Assembly (NCBI GenBank): GCA_034190875.2
Contig: JAXDRA010000340.1
Span: 1 to 64,000, forward strand
DNA length: 64,000 nucleotides
DNA from: Urechis unicinctus
Taxonomy: Eukaryota > Annelida > Polychaeta > Xenopneusta > Urechidae
Direction of reading: 5' to 3'
The position numbers and the translations under genes were made by a program. Positions 55,001-64,000 of the stretch are shown in pieces; within the stretch, counting starts at the first letter, position 1, and every line of letters starts with the position of its first letter. The notes beneath the pieces were generated by a model, which was given only the letters and a program-made list of their open reading frames with translations, was not told the origin of the DNA and ran no database searches.

Positions 55001-57526
55001 CCTTATACTCACGTAAAGGTGCCTTTTCGTGCGTGTACGTGCCTATAAGGACGTAAATGTGCGTATAAGTGCGTGTTCGTACTCGTGCGTATGCGTGCGT
55101 TAATTTCCGTATGCGTGCGAATACTTACTTGTTTGTACATCTACATACGTATATGATCGTATATTTGCATATATGTACGTATGCGTACGTTTTTGTATGC
55201 GTGCGTTTATTTCCGTATGCGTGCTGATACTTTTTCTTTTTCGTATATGTGCGGATATTTCTGATTTGTACATACGTTTACGTGCGGATTTAACCGTATT
55301 GTGCATACGTATGCGTGCATATATATCCTTATACTCACGTAAAGGTGCCTTTTTTTCGTGCGTGTACGTGCCTATAAGGACTTAAATGTGCGTATAAGTG
55401 CGTGTTCGTACTCGTGCGTATGCGTGCGTTAATTTCCGTTTGCGTGCGAATACTTACTTGTTTGTACATCTACAAACGTATATGATCGTATATTTGCATA
55501 TATGTACGTATGCGTACGTTTTTGTATGCGTGCGTTTATTTCCGTATGCGTGCTAATACTTTCTTTTTCGTATATGTGCGGATATTTCTGATTTGTACAT
55601 ACGTTTACGTGCGGATTTAACCGTATTGTGCATACGTAAGCGTGCATATATATCCTTATACTCACGTAAAGGTGCCTTTTCGTGCGTGTACGTGCCTATA
55701 AGGACTTAAATGTGCGTATAAGTGCGTGTTCGTACTCGTGCGTATGCGTGCGTTAATTTCCGTATGCGAGCGAATACTTACATGTTTGTGCATCTACATG
55801 CGTATTTGTTCATATATTTGCATATATATACGTATGCGTACTTTTTTTTATGCGTGCGTTTATTTCCGTATGCGTGCAAATACTTACATCTTAGTGCGTA
55901 TTTATTCTTAAATTTGCATATATGTACCTATGCGTCCGTTTTTGTATGCGTGCGTTTATTTCCGTATGCTTGCAAATACTTACATCTTAGTGCGTATTTA
56001 TTCTTAAATTTGCATATATGTACCTATGCGTCCGTTTTTGTATGCGTGCGTTTCTTTCCTTATGCATGCAAATACTTACATGTTTGTGCATCTACATGCG
56101 TATTTGTTCGTATATTTGCACATATATACGTATGCGTACGTTTTTGTATGCGTGCGTTTATTTCCGTATGCGTGCAAATACTTACATGTTTGTGCATCTA
56201 CATGCGTATTTTTTGGTATATTTGCATATATGTACGTATGCGTACGTTTTTTGTATGCGTGCGTTTTATTTCCGTATGCTTGCAAATACTTACATCGTTA
56301 GTGCGTATTTATTCTTATATTTGCATATATGTACGTATGCGTACGTTTTTGTATGCTTGCGTTTATTTCCGTATGCGTGCTAATAATTATATGTTTGTGC
56401 ATTTACATGCGTATTTGTTCGTATTATTGCATATATGTACCTATGCGTCCGTTTTTGTATGCGTGCGGCTATTTCCGTATGCGTGCTAATACATGCTTCT
56501 TCGTATATGTGCGGTTATTTCTGATTTGTACATACGTTTACGTGCGGATTTAACCGTATTGTGCATACGTATGCGTGCATATATATCCTTATACTCACGT
56601 AAAGGTGCCTTTTCGTGCGTGTACGTGCCTATAAGGACGTAAATGTGCGTATAAGTGCGTGTTCGTACTCGTGCGTATGCGTGCGTTAATTTCCGTATGC
56701 GTGCGAATACTTACTTGTTTGTACATCTACAAACGTATATGATCGTATATTTGCATATATGTACGTATACGTACGTTTTTGTATGCGTGCATTTATTTCC
56801 GTATGCGTGCAAATACTTACATGTTTGTGCATCTACATGCGTATTTTTTGGTATATTTGCATATATGTTCGTATGCGTACGTTTTTGTATGCGTGCGTTT
56901 ATTTCCGTATGCTTGCAAATACTTACATCTTAGTGCGTATTTATTCTTATATTTGCATATATGTACGTATGCGTATATTTTTGTATGCTTGCGTTTATTT
57001 CCGTATGCGTGCTAATAATTATATATTTGTGCATTTACATGCGTATTTGTTCGTATTATTGCATATATGTACCTATGCGTCCGTTTTTGTATGCGTGCGG
57101 CTATTTCCGTATGCGTGCTAATACATGCTTCTTCGTATATGTGCCGTTATTTCTGATTTGTACATACGTTTACGTGCGGATTTAACCGTATTGTGCATAC
57201 GTATGCGTGCATATATATCCTTATACTCACGTAAAGGTGCCTTTTCGTGCGTGTACGTGCCTATAAGGACTTAAGTGTGCGTATAAGTGCGTGTTCGTAC
57301 TCGTGCGTATGCGTGCGTTAATTTCCGTTTGCGTGCGAATACTTACTTGTTTGTACATCTACAAACGTATATGATCGTATATTTGCATATATGTACGTAT
57401 GCGTACGTTTTTGTATGCGTGCGTTTATTTCCGTATGCGTGCTAATACTTTCTTTTTCGTATATGTGCGGATATTTCTGATTTGTACATACGTTTACGTG
57501 CGGATTTAACCGTATTGTGCATACGT
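52095..57526 (+). repeat. Super-repeat cycle 1, twelve units, 5,432 bp
   Basis: Unit starts are 52095, 52636 (C'), 52961 (C''), 53273 (hybrid), 53910, 54234, 54561, 54986, 55311, 55638 (long form), 56571 and 57203. Lengths are 541, 325, 312, 637, 324, 327, 425, 325, 327, 933, 632 and 324 bp. The order, header types and many single-base tags match the next cycle unit by unit. The seventh unit (54561-54985) is badly decayed. Confidence 0.88.
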
Positions 57527-60500
57527 AAGCGTGCATATATATCCTTATACTCACGTAAAGGTGCTTTTCGTGCGTGTACGTGCCTATAAGGACTTAAATG
57601 TGCGTATAAGTGCGTGTTCGTACTCGTGCGTATGTGTGCGTTAATTTCCGTATGCGTGCGAATACTTACATGTTTGTGCATCTAAATGCGTATTTGTTCG
57701 TATATTTGCATATATATATACGTATGCGTACGTTTTTGTATGCGTGCGTTTATTTCCGTATGCGTGCAAATACTTACATGTTTGTGCATCTACATGCGTA
57801 TTTGCTCGTATATTTGCATATATGTACGTATGCGTACGTTTTTGTATGCTTGCGTTTATTTCCGTATGCGTGCTAATAATTATATGTTTGTGCATTTACA
57901 TGCGTATTTGTTCGTATTATTGCATATATGTACCTATGCGTCCGTTTTTGTATGCGTGCGGCTATTTCCGTATGCGTGCTAATACTTGCTTCTTCGTATA
58001 TGTGCGGATATTTCTGATTTGTACATACGTTTACGTGCGGATTTAACCGTATTGTACATACATATACGTGCGTATATATCCGTATACTTACGTATAGGTG
58101 CCTTTTCGTTCGTGATCGTTCCTATACGGAATTAAATGTGCACATAAGTGCGTGTTCGTACTCGTGCGTATGCGTGCGTTAATTTCCGTATGCGTGAGAA
58201 TACTTACTTGTTTGTACATCTACATACGTATATGATCGTATATTTGCATATATGTGCGTATGCGTACGTTTTTTTGTATGCGTGCGTTTATTTCCGTATG
58301 CGCGCAAATATACTTTCTTTCTTCGTTTATGTGCGGATATTTCGGTATTGCACATACGCATAAGTGCGGATTTAACAGCTTTGTACATACGTATGCGTGC
58401 GTATATATCTTTATGCTCATGTATAGGTGCTTTTCGTACGTGTACGTGCCTATAATGACTTAAATGTGCGTATTATTGCATTTTGTAATCGTGCGTATGC
58501 GTGCGTTAATTTCGTATGCTTGCAAATACTTACATCACATTTGTGCGTATTATCGTATATATTGCATATATGTACGTATGCGTCCGTTTTTGTATGCGTG
58601 CGGCTATTTCCGTATGCGTGCTATATACTTGCTTCTTCGTATATGTGCGGATATTTCTGATTTGTACATACGTTTACGTGCGGATTTAACCGTATTGTAC
58701 ATACATATACGTGCGTATATATCCGTATACTCACGTATAGGTGCCTTTTCGTTCGTGATCGTTCCTATAAGGACTTAAATGTGCGTATAAGTGCGTGTTC
58801 GTACTCGTGCGTATGCGTGCGTTAATTTCCGTATGCGTGCGAATACTTACTTGTTTGTACATCTACAAACGTATATGATCGTATATTTGCATATATGTAC
58901 GTATGCGTACGTTTTTGTATGCGTGCGTTTATTTCCGTATGCGTGCAAATACTTACATGTTTGTGCATCTACATGCGTATTTTATTGGTATATTTGCATA
59001 TATGTACGTATGCGTACGTTTTTGTATGCGTGCGTTTATTTCCGTATGCTTGCAAATACTTACATCTTAGTGCGTATTTATTCTTATATTTGCATATATG
59101 TACGTATGCGTACGTTTTTGTATGCTTGCGTTTATTTCCGTATGCGTGCTAATAATTATATGTTTGTGCATTTACATGCGTATTTGTTCGTATTATTGCA
59201 TATATGTACCTATGCGTCCGTTTTTTTTTGTATGCGTGCGGCTATTTCCGTATGCGTGCTAATACATGCTTCTTCGTATATGTGCCGATATTTCTGATTT
59301 GTACATACGTTTACGTGCGGATTTAATCGTATTGTGCATACGTATGCGTGCATATATATCCTTATACTCACGTAAAGGTGCCTTTTCGTGCGTGTACGTG
59401 CCTATAAGGGACGTAAATGTGCGTATAAGTGCGTGTTCGTACTCGTGCGTATGCGTGCGTTAATTTCCGTATGCGTGCGAATACTTACTTGTTTGTACAT
59501 CTACATACGTATATGATCGTATATTTGCATATATGTACGTATGCGTACGTTTTTTTGTATGCGTGCGTTTATTTCCGTATGCGTGCTGATACTTTCTTTT
59601 TCGTATATGTGCGGATATTTCTGATTTGTACATACGTTTTTACGTGCGGATTTAACCGTATTGTGCATACGTATGCGTGCATATATATATCCTTATACTC
59701 ACGTAAAGGTGCCTTTTCGTGCGTGTACGTGCCTATAAGGACTTAAGTGTGCGTATAAGTGCGTGTTCGTACTCGTGCGTATGCGTGCGTTAATTTCCGT
59801 TTGCGTGCGAATACTTACTTGTTTGTACATCTACAAACGTATATGATCGTATATTTGCATATATGTACGTATGCGTACGTTTTTTTTGTATGCGTGCGTT
59901 TATTTTTCCGTATGCGTGCTAATACTTTCTTTTTCGTATATGTGCGGATATTTCTGATTTGTACATACGTTTACGTGCGGATTTAACCGTATTGTGCATA
60001 CGTAAGCGTGCATATATATCCTTATACTCACGTAAAGGTGCTTTTTCGTGCGTGTACGTGCCTATAAGGACTTAAATGTGCGTATAAGTGCGTGTTCGTA
60101 CTCGTGCGTATGTGTGCGTTAATTTCCGTATGCGTGCGAATACTTACATGTTTGTGCATCTACATGCGTATTTGTTCGTATATTTGCATATATATACGTA
60201 TGCGTACGTTTTTGTATGCGTGCGTTTATTTCCGTATGCGTGCAAATACTTACATGTTTGTGCATCTACATGCGTATTTGCTCGTATATTTGCATATATG
60301 TACGTATGCGTACGTTTTTGTATGCGTGCGTTTATTTCCGTATGCTTGCAAAAACTTATCTTTGTGCGTATTTGTTCGTATTATTGCATATATGTACCTA
60401 TGCGTCCGTTTTTTTGTATGCGTGCGGCTATTTCCGTATGCGTGCTAATACTTGGTTCTTCGTATATGTGCCGATATTTCTGATTTGTACATACGTTTAC

Positions 60501-62478
60501 GTGCGGATTTAACCGTATTGTGCATACGTATGCGTGCATATATATATCCTTATACTCACGTAAAGGTGCCTTTTCGTGCGTGTACGTGCCTATAAGAACG
60601 TAAATGTGCGTATAAGTGCGTGTTCGTACTCGTGCGTATGCGTGCGTTAATTTCCGTATGCGTGCGAATACTTACTTGTTTGTACATCTACAAACGTATA
60701 TGATCGTATATTTGCATATATGTACGTATGCGTACGTTTTTGTATGCGTGCGTTTATTTCCGTATGCGTGCTAATACTTTTTTTTTCGTATATGTGCGGA
60801 TATTTCTGATTTGTACATACGTTTACGTGCGGATTTAACCGTATTGTGCATACGTATGCGTGCGTGCATATATATCCTTATACTCACGTAAAGGTGCCTT
60901 TTCGTGCGTGTACGTGCCTATAAGGACTTAAATGTGCGTATAAGTGCGTGTTCGTACTCGTGCGTATGCGTGCGTTAATTTCCGTTTGCGTGCGAATACT
61001 TACTTGTTTGTACATCTACATGCGTATATATGATCGTATATTTGCATATATGTACGTATGCGTACGTTTTTGTATGCGTGCGTTTATTTCCGTATGCGTG
61101 CTAATACTTTCTTTTTCGTATATGTGCGGATATTTCTGATTTGTACATACGTTTACGTGCGGATTTAACCGTATTGTGCATACGTAAGCGTGCATATATA
61201 TCCTTATACTCACGTAAAGGTGCCTTTTCGTGCGTGTACGTGCCTATAAGGACTTAAATGTGCGTATAAGTGCGTGTTCGTACTCGTGCGTATGCGTGCG
61301 TTAATTTCCGTATGCGTGCGAATACTTACATGTTTGTGCATCTACATGCGTATTTATTTCGTATATTTGCATATATATACGTATGCGTACGTTTTTGTAT
61401 GCGTGCGTTTATTTCCGTATGCGTGCAAATACGTTATATTTCTTAGCGTTTGCATCTACATGCGTATTATGATTATTCGTATTTGCATATATGTACGTAT
61501 GCGTACGTTTTTGTATGCGTGCGTTTATTTCCGTATGCTTGCAAATACTTACATCTTAGTGCGTATGCGTATTGTTCGGAAATTTGCATATTGCATATAT
61601 GTACGTATGCGTCCGTTTTTGTATGCGTGCGTTTATTTCCTTATGCGTGCAAATACTTACATGTTTGTGCATCTACATGCGTATTTGTTCGTATATTTGC
61701 ACATATATACGTATGCGTACGTTTTTTTGTATGCGTGCGTTTATTTCCGTATGCGTGCAAATACTTACATGTTTGTGCATCTACATGCGTATTTTTTGGT
61801 ATATTTGCATATATGTACGTATGCGCGTACGTTTTTGTATGCGTGCGTTTATTTCCGTATGCTTGCAAATACTTACATCTTGTACATGCGTGCGTATTTA
61901 TTCTTATATTTGCATATATGTACGTATGCGTTTTTTTTTGTATGCTTGCGTTTATTTCCGTATGCGTGCTAATAATTATATGTTTGTGCATTTACATGCG
62001 TATTTGTTCGTATTATTGCATATATGTACCTATGCGTCCGTTTTTTGTATGCGTGCGGCTATTTCCGTATGCGTGCTAATACATGCTTCTTCGTATATGT
62101 GCGCCGTTATTTCTGATTTGTACATACGTTTACGTGCGGATTTAATCGTATTGTGCATACGTATGCGTGCATATATATCCTTATACTCACGTAAAGGTGC
62201 CTTTTCGTGCGTGTACGTGCCTATAAGGACGTAAATGTGCGTATAAGTGCGTGTTCGTACTCGTGCGTATGCGTGCGTTAATTTCCGTATGCGTGCGAAT
62301 ACTTACTTGTTTGTACATCTACATACGTATATGATCGTATATTTGCATATATGTACGTATGCGTACGTTTTTGTATGCGTGCGTTTATTTCCGTATGCGT
62401 GCTGATACTTTCTTTTTCGTATATGTGCGGATATTTCTGATTTGTACATACGTTTACGTGCGGATTTAACCGTATTGT

Positions 62479-62490
62479 GCATACGTATGC
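62479..62490 (+). promoter_or_regulatory. 12-bp perfect palindrome at the B/C border (reference copy)
   Basis: GCATACGTATGC reads the same on both strands and spans the B/C border. It recurs at most C headers with the atgcg start, and is broken in the aagcg form (GCATACGTAAGC) and in C' (acatacatatac). It could serve as a site for a dimeric protein, but nothing in the sequence proves that it is bound. The label of regulatory site is tentative. Confidence 0.4.
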
Positions 62491-62592
62491 GTGCATATAT
62501 ATCCTTATACTCACGTAAAGGTGCCTTTTCGTGCGTGTACGTGCCTATAAGGACTTAAATGTGCGTATAAGTGCGTGTTCGTACTCGTGCGT
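62487..62592 (+). repeat. Module C, reference copy (unit header, 106 bp)
   Basis: This is the most diverged of the three core modules and the best landmark for the start of a unit. It opens with atgcgtgcatatatatcc, continues through tactcacgtaaaggtgcc and cctataaggacttaaatg, and ends in ttcgtactcgtgcgt. It contains an 8-bp inverted repeat (tccttata ... tataagga, 36 bp apart) and the near-palindrome aaaggtgccttt. A common variant opens with aagcg instead of atgcg, as at 62811, 57527, 52095, 33145 and 26252. Unlike M1 it carries stop triplets (in the taagga, ttaaat and ataagt segments), so C modules terminate most accidental reading frames. Confidence 0.93.
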
Positions 62593-62698
62593 ATGCGTGC
62601 GTTAATTTCCGTTTGCGTGCGAATACTTACTTGTTTGTACATCTACAAACGTATATGATCGTATATTTGCATATATGTACGTATGCGTACGTTTTTGT
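62593..62698 (+). repeat. Module A, reference copy (106 bp)
   Basis: This is the second core module, always directly after C. It opens with atgcgtgcgttaatttccg and ends with the segment shared by A and all M modules, tgcatatatgtacgtatgcg followed by tacgtttttgt. The middle is variable: tacatctacaaacgtatatg, a catacg form, or gcatctaaatgcgtatttg. These forms recur at matching places in different super-repeats and work as lineage tags. The ttaattt segment separates A from the M modules, which read gtttattt. Confidence 0.92.
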
Positions 62699-62810
62699 AT
62701 GCGTGCGTTTATTTCCGTATGCGTGCTAATACTTTCTTTTTCGTATATGTGCGGATATTTCTGATTTGTACATACGTTTACGTGCGGATTTAACCGTATT
62801 GTGCATACGT
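62699..62810 (+). repeat. Module B, reference copy (112 bp, closes the unit)
   Basis: This is the third core module. It starts like M (atgcgtgcgtttatttccg) and then diverges into tgctaatactttctttttcg, atgtgcggatatttctgat, acgtttacgtgcggattta and accgtattgtgcatacgt. It is 6 bp longer than the other core modules. Variants with gcttcttcg, gctgatatt, gccgatatt or gccgttatt at the same place tag sublineages. The B/C border usually makes the perfect 12-bp palindrome GCATACGTATGC. Confidence 0.92.
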
Positions 62811-64000
62811 AAGCGTGCATATATATCCTTATACTCACGTAAAGGTGCCTTTTCGTGCGTGTACGTGCCTATAAGGACTTAAATGTGCGTATAAGTGCGT
62901 GTTCGTACTCGTGCGTATGTGTGCGTTAATTTCCGTATGCGTGCGAATACTTACATGTTTGTGCATCTAAATGCGTATTTGTTCGTATATTTGCATATAT
63001 ATACGTATGCGTACGTTTTTGTATGCGTGCGTTTATTTCCGTATGCGTGCAAATACTTACATGTTTGTGCATCTACATGCGTATTTGTTCGTATATTTGC
63101 ATATATGTACGTACGTGCGTGCGTTTTTTTGTATGCGTGCGTTTATTTCCGTATGCTTGCAAAAACTTACATCTTTGTGCGTATTTGTTCGTATTATTGC
63201 ATATATGTACCTATGCGTCCGTTTTTGTATGCGTGCGGCTATTTCCGTATGCGTGCTAATACTTGCTTCTTCGTATATGTGCGGATATTTCTGATTTGTA
63301 CATACGTTTACGTGCGGATTTAACCGTATTGTACATACATATACGTGCGTATATATCCGTATACTTACGTATAGGTGCCTTTTCGTTCGTGATCGTTCCT
63401 ATACGGAATTAAATGTGCACATAAGTGCGTGTTCGTACTCGTGCGTATGCGTGCGTTAATTTCCGTATGCGTGCGAATACTTACTTGTTTGTACATCTAC
63501 ATACGTATATGATCGTATATTTGCATATATGTACGTATGCGTACGTTTTTGTATGCGTGCGTTTATTTCCGTATGCTTGCAAATACTTACATCTTAGTGC
63601 GTATTTATTCTTAAATTTGCATATATGTACGTATGCGTCCGTTTTTGTATGCGTGCGTTTATTTCCTTATGCGTGCAAATACTTACATTTTTGTGCATCT
63701 ACATGCGTATTTGTTCGTATATTTGCATATATATACGTATGCGTACGTTTTTGTATGTGTGCGTTTATTTCGTATGCTTTCAAATACTTACATCTTAGTG
63801 CGTATTTTATTTGCATATATTTGCGTTTTATATGTACGTATGCGTACGTTTTTGTATGCTTGCGTTTATTTCCGTATGCGTGCTAATAATTATATGTTTG
63901 TATGCGTTTACATGCGTATTTGTTGTATTATTTGCATATATGTACCTATGCGTCGTTTTTTGTATGCGTGCGGCTATTTCCGTATGCGTGCTAATACATG
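62811..64000 (+). repeat. Start of a third super-repeat cycle, cut by the window end
   Basis: Unit 1 (62811, 530 bp) carries the same aagcg header, tatgtgtgcg A start and gcatctaaatgcg tag as 52095 and 57527, and is followed by C' at 63341. The C' unit then differs: M2-type modules follow A where B2 is expected, so this cycle is not a simple copy. The last ~230 bp is disturbed. Confidence 0.8.

Larger units (their letters stand above)
57527..62810 (+). repeat. Super-repeat cycle 2, twelve units, 5,284 bp
   Basis: Unit starts are 57527, 58064 (C'), 58393 (C''), 58707 (hybrid), 59344, 59673, 60004, 60530, 60856, 61186 (long form), 62163 and 62487. Lengths are 537, 329, 314, 637, 329, 331, 526, 326, 330, 977, 324 and 324 bp. 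Shared tags with cycle 1 include the tatgtgtgcg start of A in units 1 and 7, gccgatatt plus ttaatcg in unit 4, acgtaaatg in unit 8 and the aagcg header of units 1 and 10. Disturbed bases lie at 58510-58630 and 61430-61620. Confidence 0.88.
1..64000 (+). repeat. Satellite array with nested higher-order repeats, spanning the whole window
   Basis: Every part of the window can be read as copies of a ~106-bp module arranged head to tail. The core unit is C (106 bp) + A (106 bp) + B (112 bp) = 324 bp, as shown exactly by unit starts at 62163, 62487 and 62811. Longer units carry extra 96- or 106-bp modules between A and B. All modules run in the same direction except 24150-26108. The top strand is rich in T and G, and CpG (nearly always as cgt) is abundant. 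Nothing resembles a protein-coding gene, a structural RNA or a transposase. The array runs off both ends. I do not recognise the family from memory; a eukaryotic heterochromatic location is inferred from size and structure only. Confidence 0.97.

Noticed and set aside
62487-62592. RNA polymerase III type A and B boxes in the C module
   Set aside because: Words such as ttcgtgatcgttcc in C' only loosely resemble a B box, and no correctly spaced A box or terminator follows.
62751-62767. CENP-B-box-like word in module B (tttcgtatatgtgcgga)
   Set aside because: The TTCG half fits, but the central A and the CGGG are out of register by one or more bases, so the essential positions are not met.
1-64000. 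CRISPR array (regular repeats with spacers)
   Set aside because: Intervals between repeats are themselves repeat modules, not unique spacers; module lengths are 96-112 bp and no cas gene is present.
1-64000. Telomeric or subtelomeric repeats such as TTAGGG, TTTAGGG or TTAGG
   Set aside because: No tandem runs of these words occur anywhere in the window.

Overview
The whole 64-kb window is one satellite-DNA array. I find no gene, rRNA, tRNA, transposon body, CRISPR array or recognisable promoter. Both window edges lie inside the array, so it extends further each way. Such an array is typical of eukaryotic heterochromatin (pericentromeric, subtelomeric or a sex/B chromosome). I do not recognise the family and cannot name the organism. 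The modules keep far more CpG than chance predicts, which argues against a genome that methylates CpG heavily, such as a vertebrate or flowering plant (inference).

Architecture, from small to large. (1) The building block is a ~106-bp module that usually opens with atgcgtgc. (2) Three diverged modules, C (106 bp), A (106 bp) and B (112 bp), make a 324-bp core unit. (3) Units grow by insertion of extra modules between A and B (M1 and M4 of 106 bp, M2 and M3 of 96 bp), giving a ladder of about 324, 420, 526, 632, 850 and up to ~1220 bp. I placed about 130 C-type modules, each marking the start of a unit. (4) Two further C subfamilies (C' and C'') and a second B type (B2) travel together as a ~646-bp cassette. 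(5) In the last 12 kb a cycle of twelve units in fixed order occurs twice (52095-57526 and 57527-62810), and a third cycle begins at 62811: a super-repeat of ~5.3-5.4 kb.

Layout. 1-740 is well preserved. 741-7640 is heavily disturbed, mostly by single-base indels. 7641-18216 alternates between clean and disturbed patches, including a 14-G run at 13875-13888 and a badly decayed stretch at 17650-18216. 18217-24149 is clean. 24150-26108 is the only part in reverse orientation; it is flanked by a 14-bp direct repeat, and its outer 713 bp forms a near-perfect inverted repeat with 26109-26821. From 26109 to the end the array is mostly homogeneous, with short disturbed islands near 29.3-30.0, 41.2-44.9, 49.7-51.1, 54.5-55.0, 61.4-61.6 and 63.8-64.0 kb.

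The many open reading frames (up to 372 codons) are artefacts. The M1 module has no stop codon in any forward frame, and 106 is 1 modulo 3, so runs of M1 stay open in all three frames. Their translations are low-complexity Cys/Tyr/Val/Phe/Arg/Met repeats.
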